A stretch of DNA of 64,000 nucleotides from Vibrio caribbeanicus ATCC BAA-2122 (GTDB lineage: Bacteria; Pseudomonadota; Gammaproteobacteria; Enterobacterales; Vibrionaceae): NCBI RefSeq assembly GCF_000165125.1, contig NZ_AEIU01000091.1, positions 62,001-126,000 on the forward strand, read 5' to 3'. Positions within the stretch are counted from its first letter, which is position 1; the number at the start of each line of letters is the position of its first letter. This document shows, piece after piece, positions 9,115-17,437 of the stretch. The notes under the pieces were generated by a model. It did not search any database, was not told the DNA's origin, and worked only from the letters and a program-made list of their open reading frames with translations. Position numbers and translations under genes: made by a program.

Positions 9115-9212
9115 TATACCCAAGTGACGTCAAAATGCAGGATTAAGAGCGATGCCACAGCGTTGAGTTCAAGGAAAATAACGAAGCGGAATAGTTGGCT
9201 CTTACCAAGTTG
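9115..9212 (+). repeat. Left half of the TATACCC...GGGTATA repeat
   Basis: It begins TATACCCAAGTGACG and continues through GAGCGATGCCACAGCGTTGA to CTTACCAAGTTG, matching the left 100 bases of the 18335-18600 copy. It lies directly upstream of mesX in the same orientation as the full copy. Confidence 0.85.
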
Positions 9213-9290
9213 GGAATAAAACCTGATTACCCAAAAGTTTTTATTAAGTGATAACTGGTTGCCGTTATTTATCGAAAAGGATAGGAAAGT

Positions 9291-10268
9291 ATGCAGATTA
9301 ACGATTTTAAATTCACAATCAAAAGTTTATTCTTTGATGAAAACTACCTTCCTAACGATACGACTCGAATTACCACAAATTTTGCGAACCTTGCTAGGGG
9401 AGAAAGTCGCCAAAGTAATCTGAGAAATGCGCTGGCTATGATAAATAATAGCTTTAATTCTTTAGCACATTGGGACAACCCGAATGCCGACCGTTATTCA
9501 GTTGAGTTAGAAATTATTTCTGTTGAAATACAAGTCGATAGTAAAGAGCAGTCTTTTCCATCTATAGAAATATTGAAAACTCATGTGTTGGATCACCAAA
9601 CTAATCTGCGTATGGAAGGGATTGTTGGTAATAATTTTTCTTCTTATGTTCGAGATTATGATTTTAGTGTTTTACTGCTTGAGCACAACAAAGATAAGAC
9701 GGTATTCAGTATTCCAGATGACTTTGGAGAGCTACACGGAAAATTATTCAAAAACTTCATAAAATCAGATGAATACACAGAAAATTTTAATAAATTACCC
9801 GTGATATGTTTGAGTGTTTCGGATAATAAAACTTACTACCAGACTGATAATCAACATCCAATATTAGGTGTTGAATATCAGCCAAACGAGTCATCACTCA
9901 CTGAACAATATTTTAAGAAAATGGGTCTTAAGGTGCGTTATTTTATGCCACCTAATAGTGTAGCGCCTCTGGCCTTTTTCTTTTTTGGCGATTTATTAAA
10001 TGATTACACTAATCTTGAACTGATTAGCACTATTAGCACGATGGAAACCTTCCAGAAGATCTATCGACCTGAGATTTACAATGCCAATTCTGTTGCGGGT
10101 AAATGTTACCGACCTAATCTTAAAAACTCAGATCATTCATTGACTCAGATCGTATACGACCGTGAAGAACGTAGTCAATTAGCTGTGAAACAAGGGAAGT
10201 TTGCAGAAGAGCACTTTATTAAACCCTACCAAAGTCTGCTGGAAAAGTGGTCTACAAACGCTGTGTAA
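9291..10268 (+). CDS. mesX: MesX-like protein (DUF1852)
   Basis: This 325-residue protein matches my recollection of DUF1852, now called MesX. It is the putative oxygen-dependent partner required by the short methionine synthase MesD. It has no signal peptide or membrane segment. The ATG at 9291 follows AGGAAAG. Features such as the N-terminal MQINDFKFTIKSLFFDENYLP and the C-terminal ETFQKIYRPEIYNANSV look family-typical, but I cannot assign catalytic residues. It is followed after 22 bases by mesD, the standard arrangement for this pair. Confidence 0.8.
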   Translation: MQINDFKFTIKSLFFDENYLPNDTTRITTNFANLARGESRQSNLRNALAMINNSFNSLAHWDNPNADRYSVELEIISVEIQVDSKEQSFPSIEILKTHVLDHQTNLRMEGIVGNNFSSYVRDYDFSVLLLEHNKDKTVFSIPDDFGELHGKLFKNFIKSDEYTENFNKLPVICLSVSDNKTYYQTDNQHPILGVEYQPNESSLTEQYFKKMGLKVRYFMPPNSVAPLAFFFFGDLLNDYTNLELISTISTMETFQKIYRPEIYNANSVAGKCYRPNLKNSDHSLTQIVYDREERSQLAVKQGKFAEEHFIKPYQSLLEKWSTNAV

Positions 10269-10290
10269 CTGAAGCACTAAGACAAAGGAA

Positions 10291-11322
10291 ATGATGATGA
10301 AAAAATTACTGCCAACCTCAACAGCCGGTAGCCTACCTAAACCTTCTTGGTTAGCTCAGCCCGAAACATTGTGGTCACCTTGGAAATTAAGTGGAACAGA
10401 GCTTATCGATGGAAAACAAGATGCGCTAAGAGCGACACTTTTGGAACAAGAACGTGCTGGCATTGATATTGTGAGTGACGGTGAGCAAACTCGACAACAT
10501 TTTGTCACAACCTTTATCGAACATCTTGATGGCGTCGATTTTGAAAAGCGTCAGACCGTAACAATCAGAAATCGTTATGAAGCTAGTGTCCCTAGTGTCG
10601 TTGGCCCTATATCTCGCCCAAGATCAGTTTTTGTCGAAGATGCCAAGTTTTTGCGTAGCCAAACTGATGGTCCAATAAAATGGGCATTGCCTGGGCCAAT
10701 GACAATGATTGATACTTTATATGATGGCTATTATCACGATCGTGAGGCACTGGCTTGGGAGTTTGCCAAAGTCCTCAATCAAGAAGCCAAGGAGTTGGAG
10801 GCAATAGGGGTTGATATTATTCAGTTTGATGAGCCAGCATTTAACGTATTCTTTGACGATGTAAACAATTGGGGTATCGCAGCCCTTGAGAGAGCAATCG
10901 AAGGATTGCAGTGTGAAACAGCAGTGCATATTTGCTATGGATACGGCATTAAAGCCAATACGGATTGGAAGAAAACGTTAGGAACAGAGTGGCGTCAGTA
11001 TGAGGAAGTATTTCCAAAGCTTCAACAATCTAACATCGATATTATCTCACTAGAATGCCACAATTCTCGCGTACCAATTGAATTACTCTCATTAATTAAG
11101 GGTAAGAAAGTGATGGTAGGCGCGATAGATGTAGCGACTCATAAAATTGAAACCGCAGAAGAGGTCGCTGATACTCTAAGACAAGCATTGAAATACGTTG
11201 AAGCCGAGAACTTATACCCCTGTACTAATTGCGGTATGACTCCTTTACCTAGAAATGTTGCTTATGCAAAGCTGCAAGCATTAAGTCAAGGAGCAGAAAT
11301 TATTCGCAAGGAGCTGTCATGA
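10291..11322 (+). CDS. mesD: Folate-independent methionine synthase core, MesD-like
   Basis: This is a 343-residue protein corresponding to the C-terminal catalytic half of MetE only. Zinc ligands of MetE are recognisable: H213 and C215 (VHICYG), E255 (ISLEC) and C314 (CTNCGM). The N-terminal folate-binding half of MetE is absent. Such core-MetE proteins next to a DUF1852 gene form the MesD family, which methylates homocysteine without methyltetrahydrofolate; the methyl donor is not known to me. The start is ambiguous among ATGs at 10291, 10294 and 10297. Its stop overlaps the start of a truncated reading frame at 11319. Confidence 0.82.
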   Translation: MMMKKLLPTSTAGSLPKPSWLAQPETLWSPWKLSGTELIDGKQDALRATLLEQERAGIDIVSDGEQTRQHFVTTFIEHLDGVDFEKRQTVTIRNRYEASVPSVVGPISRPRSVFVEDAKFLRSQTDGPIKWALPGPMTMIDTLYDGYYHDREALAWEFAKVLNQEAKELEAIGVDIIQFDEPAFNVFFDDVNNWGIAALERAIEGLQCETAVHICYGYGIKANTDWKKTLGTEWRQYEEVFPKLQQSNIDIISLECHNSRVPIELLSLIKGKKVMVGAIDVATHKIETAEEVADTLRQALKYVEAENLYPCTNCGMTPLPRNVAYAKLQALSQGAEIIRKELS

Positions 11323-11345
11323 CTTACTATTCAAAGGCTAATTGA
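11319..11345 (+). pseudogene. Truncated start of a lost third gene of the mesXD operon
   Basis: An ATG overlaps the mesD stop (ATGA) and is preceded by AAGGAG seven bases upstream, a strong translationally coupled start. It reads only MTYYSKAN before a stop. The signals are those of a real downstream gene, so this looks like the stub left by a deletion. A flavin reductase commonly follows such pairs in other genomes, as I recall; that identity is inference. Confidence 0.5.
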
Positions 11346-11368
11346 GTCTATATGTTGAACCTTTTAAG

Positions 11369-11404
11369 GGACATACTTGAGGCATAGCCTCTATTTGTAT
11401 GTCC
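11369..11404. terminator. Nested hairpin, probable terminator between convergent genes
   Basis: GGACATAC at 11369-11376 pairs with GTATGTCC at 11397-11404 and encloses an inner stem GAGGC/GCCTC. The following bases are pyrimidine-rich (TCTTCT) but not a pure T run. It lies between mesD and the convergent VOC gene. Confidence 0.5.
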
Positions 11405-11405
11405 T

Positions 11406-11445
11406 CTTCTCGCTAGTTCTAGCATCTTGAGGTTACTTGGGTATT
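11406..11445 (+). repeat. Right terminus of the TATACCC...GGGTATA repeat
   Basis: GCATCTTGAGGTTACTTGGG leads to GTAT at 11445, identical to the right end found at 8135. The bases just inside, TTCTCGCT, also match the family. With the left end at 9115 it encloses mesX-mesD. Confidence 0.7.
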
Positions 11446-11449
11446 ACCC

Positions 11450-11815
11450 TTATACAGATTGGGTAAACACTCTTATTCTATGTTCATCGGGGTCTTTAGC
11501 AACAAAGTTATGCCCATAGACAGCAGTTTGACACTCTTGCTCAAACTGAACACCAAGTTGTTTCCAAGTGTTGAATAGACTATCAAATGATACTTTATCC
11601 GGCATATGAAGCGATAACTCTGTCCCTCCACCTTTTACCGAGCTTTTTGGGTTTAATTGGCTGGCCAGCTTCAATGAGATTTGTATGTTGTCTACACAAT
11701 TTAGCTGAGCAAAGGTTGGAGATAGTAAAACTGGATCACAGTCAAATAACCTAGTATAAAAATCAATGTTTTTATTGATATTATCAACATATAGTACAAT
11801 GGAATCTAAATTCAA
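11450..11815 (-). CDS. VOC (glyoxalase/bleomycin-resistance fold) protein
   Basis: This is a 121-residue single-domain protein of the vicinal oxygen chelate fold. It shows the usual start (LDSIVLYVDNINKNIDFYTRLF) and ending (FVAKDPDEHRIRVF). The first metal-ligand histidine common in active VOC enzymes is missing near the N-terminus, so it may be a binding or resistance-type protein rather than a metalloenzyme. It is divergent from the second VOC gene at 11986, across 170 bases of very AT-rich DNA. Substrate unknown. Confidence 0.75.
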   Translation of the reverse strand: MNLDSIVLYVDNINKNIDFYTRLFDCDPVLLSPTFAQLNCVDNIQISLKLASQLNPKSSVKGGGTELSLHMPDKVSFDSLFNTWKQLGVQFEQECQTAVYGHNFVAKDPDEHRIRVFTQSV

Positions 11816-11985
11816 AATATATATTCCTCTTTAATCTTTATCTATTATATTAATTCAATACATTGACAATTTATGTCAGTAGTATTTTATATTTCTACGT
11901 GCTATATTTAATACCTTAAACAAATATAGTTTTAATTTTAACACTAAAATCATAAATCTAATAAACGTTTAGGAATCCTTGTTAC

Positions 11986-12561
11986 ATGGCAATAATGAAG
12001 TTAGGTCATATAAATATCGTTGTTGATGATATTGAAGAGGCATCAAAATATTACTGTAATCTCTTAAAAGGTAAAGCAGTTCAAAGATTCAATAATTTTA
12101 AAAATGAAGGGTTTTCTAAATCTGCTGGCTTTATGGAAGATTATGATAAAGTTGATGTATCCATCGAATTTATTGAAATTGACCAAAGCGGTATCTTCAT
12201 CGAACTCATGCAGTACCACTATCCAAATGAAAATATAAACCATATTAATAGAGATAAGAAAACTCATCAAATAGGTGGTATTGGCCATATTTGCCTTAAA
12301 GTAGAAGGTATTATGGATGAGTTTAAAAGGATAAAAAATACCGAAGAAGTAAGATTCATCAGTACACATGAAGATTACCAGCCATTTCAAATTTCCCCTA
12401 TAAAAGCTGATGACTTTTATTTTGTAGATCAAGAACTCGAAATGAATAGTGAAGTTAAACAAGAGGTAGTTGATGTGGTCGGTGGTATACGCTACTTCTA
12501 TTTTATCGATAAATACGGTATTCAGTGGGAGTTTGAGGAAGGCCACACTGATATTGGATAA
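11986..12561 (+). CDS. VOC family protein
   Basis: This 191-residue protein has two recognisable VOC half-motifs. KLGHINIVVDDIEEASKYY at the start includes H8. IGHICLKVEG near residue 100 supplies a second histidine, and glutamates occur in FIELMQY and WEFEEG, so a two-His/two-Glu metal site is plausible. The gene is clearly more AT-rich than the housekeeping genes, as is its upstream region, which suggests acquisition. The start at 11986 follows AGGAATC. A strong terminator follows. Substrate unknown. Confidence 0.75.
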   Translation: MAIMKLGHINIVVDDIEEASKYYCNLLKGKAVQRFNNFKNEGFSKSAGFMEDYDKVDVSIEFIEIDQSGIFIELMQYHYPNENINHINRDKKTHQIGGIGHICLKVEGIMDEFKRIKNTEEVRFISTHEDYQPFQISPIKADDFYFVDQELEMNSEVKQEVVDVVGGIRYFYFIDKYGIQWEFEEGHTDIG

Positions 12562-12578
12562 ACTCACTTCATAAAATA

Positions 12579-12605
12579 AACCGGCGACTCAGCCGGTTTT
12601 TTTTA
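12579..12605 (+). terminator. Rho-independent terminator after the VOC gene
   Basis: The stem ACCGGC/GCCGGT around the loop GACTCA is followed directly by eight or more T. Confidence 0.9.
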
Positions 12606-12727
12606 CGTTATAAAAAACCAACATCAAGGCCAAAAGAATAGCCACTTTGAAAAATAGTGAACCTCTGAAGTAGAAGTGCCCAGTATTGGATTTTTAACTT
12701 TCAGACTTGATATTCTGACGGTACGCA

Positions 12728-12763
12728 AAAGACACACAGAGGAACTTTTGGTGTGTCTTTTTT
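12728..12763. terminator. Terminator downstream of the cytolysin gene (bidirectional)
   Basis: AAAGACACAC pairs with GTGTGTCTTT, with T runs on both strands. On the minus strand it lies about 35-70 bases after the cytolysin stop and would end that transcript. Confidence 0.75.
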
Positions 12764-12796
12764 AAAGTCATAATTTAAAAAATAGCAACCAATATT

Positions 12797-14629
12797 TTAA
12801 TAAAGGGGTGAGTGAGTAGTGAACAGGAGTTGGCTTCTTCTTTTTGAACTAACCTCTTGAGTTAGAAACAGACCAGTCGATCTTTTATCATGGGTTAAAT
12901 AACGGTTTTGAAATAGGTTTTTCAATCGATGATTTTCCCACTCCCACTTTTGGCTCAATGCTTGACTACAAGGTTCCAGTGTAACCAGTCCTATAGATGC
13001 ACCATCAAGGCATAAATGTTGATTGCTGGCAGAGATATATCGTTTAAAACCGTCATAGATAAATAATCTATCGAAATCATGAAGGTTGCATTCATTGACT
13101 GATAAGCGATTTTCTTTATCGCGACTTAAACAGCGATTGTTAAAAATACCCAATTGTAAACTGACAGGCCGTCTTCCTGTAAAAACAGGATGGCTCCAAT
13201 CTATCCCTATGAGCTTGGCTACCGATACTGTTTTGGTTTGGGCGACAAAACCATTGTAACTGTAATACCAACCACCTTCCAAAAATCTACCGACATAGAC
13301 GGGGGAGTATTCAACATTGGCGTCAACAAGTATATAGCTATAGTCTTGTTTATGAGTATCAACACCATAAGTAACACTCATTTGAGGAGTGAAGTTTTTG
13401 TAACCAACTTCCTTAACATTTTTGGGGTTGATAAATGTCTCAAGGTCGAGGCCGGGCAATATCGCGGATGTTCGCCTTTCAATAAGAGAATCGGCTGTGT
13501 CATATTGATCACGAATCCAAGATACAGAAAAAGTGGTAGGGTTTGGTGTGGATATATTTACCTTATAGTCAGTGGTATTATAACTAAACCACCGACCTTC
13601 AGTGTGAGTACCTGTAATAGAGAGTGCTTCTTTTGGGTTATTTAGATTACTAGAGACACCAATAGAGAAGTTACTGACTTCACGGTGTGAATAATTACTT
13701 TGAATATTCGTTGCTGGTCTTTTTTCTAAGATCTGTAAATCCGATTGTCCGATAATATTGATGGTGTAACTCTTGGCGATAGCACTGTAACCATGAATGT
13801 CTGACCATCCGTGAATCAAAGTGGTTGGATTGCTTGTGTCCATGATCTGGCTAAAGCTGTCGTTTAAATGAAAACCAGCTCCTAATTCTTCATAGAAGCT
13901 TATTCTTACCAATTTTTTGTCTGGTACATTCAGTTGATCCTTTTCATTCTTTAAGCTGCGTAAGAATTCGACCTGGAAAATAAGAGAAATATTGGCAGAT
14001 CTGCTGCAGTAAAAAGACTGGGCGGGTTGCGTATCAAGCCAAGGGGTAACTCTTGGAAAAAGGCAATCACTTTCTGAAAATTGCTTATTTAGGCTGACGT
14101 AAAAGCTGAGTTTAGGTGGAGATATCTTTTGGACAGATCTTCTTTTTCTGCTCGAACTAGGCCTGCTGTTGTCTTCGTTTAATCTCTGTATTTGTGGATC
14201 TAGAGAGTCAGAGATAGGGGTAAAAAGCATAGAGCCTTGGTAATTTGTAATCGCTAAAAATGGTGTGACAATGGACATTCCGATTCGGCTCTGTATTTGC
14301 TTTTGGTAGCGCTCAATTTTGTCGTTATCTTCTAACTGTGAAAAGTCCAACAGATACTTTTTATTTTCATTGATCACATTGTCATTTACTGCGGGCAATG
14401 ATTTTTCTAATGCATCATCACTGACTTCATTTAAGTTAATGTAATTTATATTGCTAGGACTGTAGACGCTTTGCATTATTAATAGTGCTGTATCTGATTG
14501 CATTGGGTGTGCAAAGACAGGGAAGTGATGAAAGACAGCTAAAAACACCAGAAAGAATGCCTTTTTTTCGACCTTATGTTTTATTTGCTCTAAGAAAGAT
14601 AAAAAATGCCCCTGAATTTTAATTTTCAA
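12797..14629 (-). CDS. Pore-forming cytolysin of the VCC/VVH family
   Basis: This is a secreted beta-barrel pore-forming hemolysin precursor of 610 residues. A signal peptide (cleavage near FA at 39-40) is followed by a pro-region of about 120 residues. A basic activation loop contains RKRR at 161-164. The cytolysin domain runs from about 170 to 480 and shares family features such as HGWSDIHGYS and the region around 270-320 expected to insert into membrane. A ricin-type beta-trefoil lectin (about 484-605) has cysteine motifs (CLSRD, LCLDG, QKWEW). V. cholerae cytolysin is longer, about 741 residues, with a C-terminal beta-prism that is absent here; V. vulnificus VVH lacks both the pro-region and the prism. 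The gene is monocistronic, with its own promoter region and terminator. Confidence 0.88.
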   Translation of the reverse strand: MKIKIQGHFLSFLEQIKHKVEKKAFFLVFLAVFHHFPVFAHPMQSDTALLIMQSVYSPSNINYINLNEVSDDALEKSLPAVNDNVINENKKYLLDFSQLEDNDKIERYQKQIQSRIGMSIVTPFLAITNYQGSMLFTPISDSLDPQIQRLNEDNSRPSSSRKRRSVQKISPPKLSFYVSLNKQFSESDCLFPRVTPWLDTQPAQSFYCSRSANISLIFQVEFLRSLKNEKDQLNVPDKKLVRISFYEELGAGFHLNDSFSQIMDTSNPTTLIHGWSDIHGYSAIAKSYTINIIGQSDLQILEKRPATNIQSNYSHREVSNFSIGVSSNLNNPKEALSITGTHTEGRWFSYNTTDYKVNISTPNPTTFSVSWIRDQYDTADSLIERRTSAILPGLDLETFINPKNVKEVGYKNFTPQMSVTYGVDTHKQDYSYILVDANVEYSPVYVGRFLEGGWYYSYNGFVAQTKTVSVAKLIGIDWSHPVFTGRRPVSLQLGIFNNRCLSRDKENRLSVNECNLHDFDRLFIYDGFKRYISASNQHLCLDGASIGLVTLEPCSQALSQKWEWENHRLKNLFQNRYLTHDKRSTGLFLTQEVSSKRRSQLLFTTHSPLY

Positions 14630-14855
14630 GATGAAAGCCTTATTATTCGATTAAAAAGATAATTTTACAGATAAAAAGGGTAGTGTTTTTTTTATAAGCT
14701 TATGAAAATATTAAGTAATAAAGGGGTGGCTGTGTTCGAGATGAAGAGTTCAGGGCACTTCCTCAGTGTCGAGTGTTAAGAAAATCATGCCGCAGCAGAG
14801 CCGGTCTCTTTCCAAGTTTATTGATGATGAAGCAATTGATAGAGAATATCTGTAA

Positions 14856-14881
14856 AAGGCCTAGCAAAAACGCTAGGCCTT
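14856..14881 (-). terminator. Rho-independent terminator of the 694-residue secreted protein gene
   Basis: A 10-bp perfect stem, AAGGCCTAGC/GCTAGGCCTT, followed by T bases on the minus strand, lies 12 bases after the stop codon. It separates this gene from the cytolysin transcript. Confidence 0.85.
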
Positions 14882-14892
14882 AGGTTATTGGC

Positions 14893-16977
14893 TTAGTTCA
14901 GTTTTAAGTTTCTGATTTCTAGACCATCGCTCTTCTTCTGATATCCATCGATATAAGGTGCGAGCTTATGCGTTCTATCAACAAAGCGAATGGCACGAAG
15001 AGAACAGCTTTCGTATCTTTCGTCATTAAATACTTGGTTGATTTTACGATTGGTAACCAGCAGGTTCTCTGGGTAGGTCGTTTCCAACGTTTCCCAGTTT
15101 TTCACTGTCTCGTGATCTTGTTTACAAGAGAGAAGAACCTTGATTAAACCTTGTTCTGCGTACTGCTTGAAGTTTTGATTGTTGTTAGTGAACTCTTCCA
15201 AAGATAATTTACGGTTGTGGATACTACATCCTGAGTACACACCGTTCTCAGCAAGTTTTAGTGTCGATATTCCACTCTTACCTACAGAGTAATATTGCTC
15301 TGTACTAAAGATATTTTCTGGAACATAACGCTCAGGCCTTGATGACACTCGTTCACCTGCCTTGTCTACAACGAAATTACCTAAATGGTTATCAATATTG
15401 AGATCACACGACTCAGGAACATAAGTAGGCTCACCAGTAGACGTCAAGCAAGCTTTTTGTAGCTCTGGGTTGTGAGGGTGGAACATTTTACAAGCGACTT
15501 CAAATGGGTTTGCCTTAGTTTCATCTGAAACTACTTTAGTCACCAAAATACCCATTGAGTCAGCATTACCCATATCTTGTAGGCTGATTTTGGTGAAGAA
15601 ACGGTCAGCTTTAAAGGTAATTTTTGCTTTTGCGAAACCGTTGTGAAGATCCTGTGCTCTGATAGGTTCATTAATTGGCAAATACACAGTGTGACTATCG
15701 GTTTCAATCTCTGTGAGACCCTGAACGGAGGCGTCTTGGATATCAGAAGCGACTTTCACAAGTAGCTCACGAAACGCCTCATCAGGGTGCACATTACTAT
15801 TGTGATTACGTTTTTGATAATCTAAATCTAGAGTATACGTTGCGCCAGGTACGGTCGGTAAATAGCTTTCAATAGTCACTGTCGATGCGTTGGTACTAAA
15901 ATCAAGCGGGTAGCGTCGGTGATTTGCGTAGATTGAGGCACCGCGATAACAGTGATACGTATCCGTATCCAGCTCAGAAGTGTAGCCATGACCGAATTGA
16001 TTACCGTAGGTTCTGTGGTGACCAATTTCTAGTTTTGCAGGACAATGGGCTCCAACTAAGTTTCTGATTTTGTCCACTCCTATGCTGGTTTTGAGCTCAA
16101 CGAAGCTTTCATCACCCAAAAATGCGCGAAGTGTACGCTCTGTCCATTTAACTTGGAAGAGGATCTTTTTGCCATCGACAAAGGTTGTTTTGTCAGACTC
16201 AGTGACGGGTTGGTAGTTCTTCTTAAAAGTGAACAGTCCCCAAGAGCCTCTTGAAAAAAGATGAGCAAAACCGTTAAAGTCCTGAATCAACTGCTTATCT
16301 TTTTGAATAGTTGAACTATTAATGACACGCATCCAAAAAGGACGGGAAACATTGGCGTAGCCATGATGAGTGCGAACTCTGGTCAAATCTTCATTATTGG
16401 TGTCTGTAGTGACTGTTGCCCAAGAGCGATGATGTGACCACTTGTTTTTCAACTGAACTGCCAAGCCTTCTGGTGCGAGGACATCAACTGGATGACCCCA
16501 CATATAAAATGGTAAAAACCATTTTCTATTTCTATGTTCTGGTTTTAGACAGAACTCAGCACCATTTAGACGGCTGATGACACACGCTTTATGAGGGGCA
16601 TTTGTACTGATTACGCGCATTGAGCGCGGGTTAGAAAAGTCAAGATAATGTCCATTACGCGCACGGACACGCCTCAGTGCCTTGTTGTGAGTATGGCGGC
16701 TAAAAGTAGCTACACGATTGTATGACAGGTTATCCCAATCACTGAGTTGCACAGCTAATCCGTCGGGTGCAATGACATCGACTTCATGTCCATAGATATA
16801 AGATGGAAGTGAATATCCTGAGCTTTGTCCTGCCTCTAGGCAATATTTTGCGCCAGTATCACGACTGACGATACAGGCAGTTTCTGGATCATGGGTGGGG
16901 GACACTGCGTGTACAGGTAACTGTACTCCCATACCAAGTAGTAGGGTGGATAGAACCAATGAAGTTCTTTGCATCAT
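14893..16977 (-). CDS. Large secreted protein with two tandem N-terminal repeats, function unknown
   Basis: This is a 694-residue exported protein of unknown function. The signal peptide is cleaved after PVHA (residue 24). Two clearly homologous repeats of about 90 residues follow (34-123 and 131-219). Each has ACIVSR/ACVISR, a second cysteine in YCL/FCL, YGH/WGH plus DV.AP.GLAVQL, and MRVI at the end. The pattern recalls beta/gamma-crystallin-like domains, but I am not sure. The middle (about 300-480) has TSELDTDTYHC, GATYTLDLDY and GNADSMGILV, resembling DUF642-like carbohydrate-binding sandwiches. The C-terminal 150 residues are cysteine-containing and unrecognised. It lies beside the cytolysin on the same strand but as a separate transcript. 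Confidence 0.75.
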   Translation of the reverse strand: MMQRTSLVLSTLLLGMGVQLPVHAVSPTHDPETACIVSRDTGAKYCLEAGQSSGYSLPSYIYGHEVDVIAPDGLAVQLSDWDNLSYNRVATFSRHTHNKALRRVRARNGHYLDFSNPRSMRVISTNAPHKACVISRLNGAEFCLKPEHRNRKWFLPFYMWGHPVDVLAPEGLAVQLKNKWSHHRSWATVTTDTNNEDLTRVRTHHGYANVSRPFWMRVINSSTIQKDKQLIQDFNGFAHLFSRGSWGLFTFKKNYQPVTESDKTTFVDGKKILFQVKWTERTLRAFLGDESFVELKTSIGVDKIRNLVGAHCPAKLEIGHHRTYGNQFGHGYTSELDTDTYHCYRGASIYANHRRYPLDFSTNASTVTIESYLPTVPGATYTLDLDYQKRNHNSNVHPDEAFRELLVKVASDIQDASVQGLTEIETDSHTVYLPINEPIRAQDLHNGFAKAKITFKADRFFTKISLQDMGNADSMGILVTKVVSDETKANPFEVACKMFHPHNPELQKACLTSTGEPTYVPESCDLNIDNHLGNFVVDKAGERVSSRPERYVPENIFSTEQYYSVGKSGISTLKLAENGVYSGCSIHNRKLSLEEFTNNNQNFKQYAEQGLIKVLLSCKQDHETVKNWETLETTYPENLLVTNRKINQVFNDERYESCSLRAIRFVDRTHKLAPYIDGYQKKSDGLEIRNLKLN

Positions 16978-17437
16978 TTTCTTTCCTCTATAAAGTTAAT
17001 AATATTAAAAACACTTTTAATTTACTAACGACCTAATCAACTGAAACGATTTCTAACATTCATATACATTTGAAAATAAAATCTATATTTAGAATATTTA
17101 CAGCAAGCAAAACTTAATTTCAGAAAAATAGATCCACCTCAACCCAAATTTAAATTTAATATTATAAATAATATAAATCCATCGAGCTGATAGATGGATT
17201 TTGAGCTTTTTGGAAATGTAAGGCTATGGATAGGCTGTACTAATTATGAGAATTGACTATAAATACACAAATAAATAAATGGTTTAATATACGGTATATT
17301 TTATTAATTAAGTTATTTTATAAAACACCAGAGATATTTAATCTTTTACTGTTCATTCTTAATTTTGATATGAGGGGTGAAGTGGGATACTTAATAAGTA
17401 ACAAGCCAGTGAATGATACTGACTTGTTGAGTTAGGG
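16978..17437. other. AT-rich intergenic region
   Basis: This 460-base, strongly AT-rich stretch contains the promoter region of the secreted protein gene. A 60-codon plus-strand frame at 17253-17435 has no ribosome site or protein-like composition and is not accepted as a gene. A short imperfect inverted repeat around CCATC...GATGG near 17180-17196 is the only structure seen. Confidence 0.5.

Noticed and set aside
9206-9290. MetJ box before mesX
   Set aside because: No sequence resembling AGACGTCT was found in the leader.
12064-12567. Minus-strand open frame of 167 codons
   Set aside because: It is an antisense shadow of the AT-rich VOC gene, with no ribosome site and no protein-like pattern.
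17253-17435. Possible 60-residue gene
   Set aside because: It has no ribosome site and low-complexity AT-driven composition.
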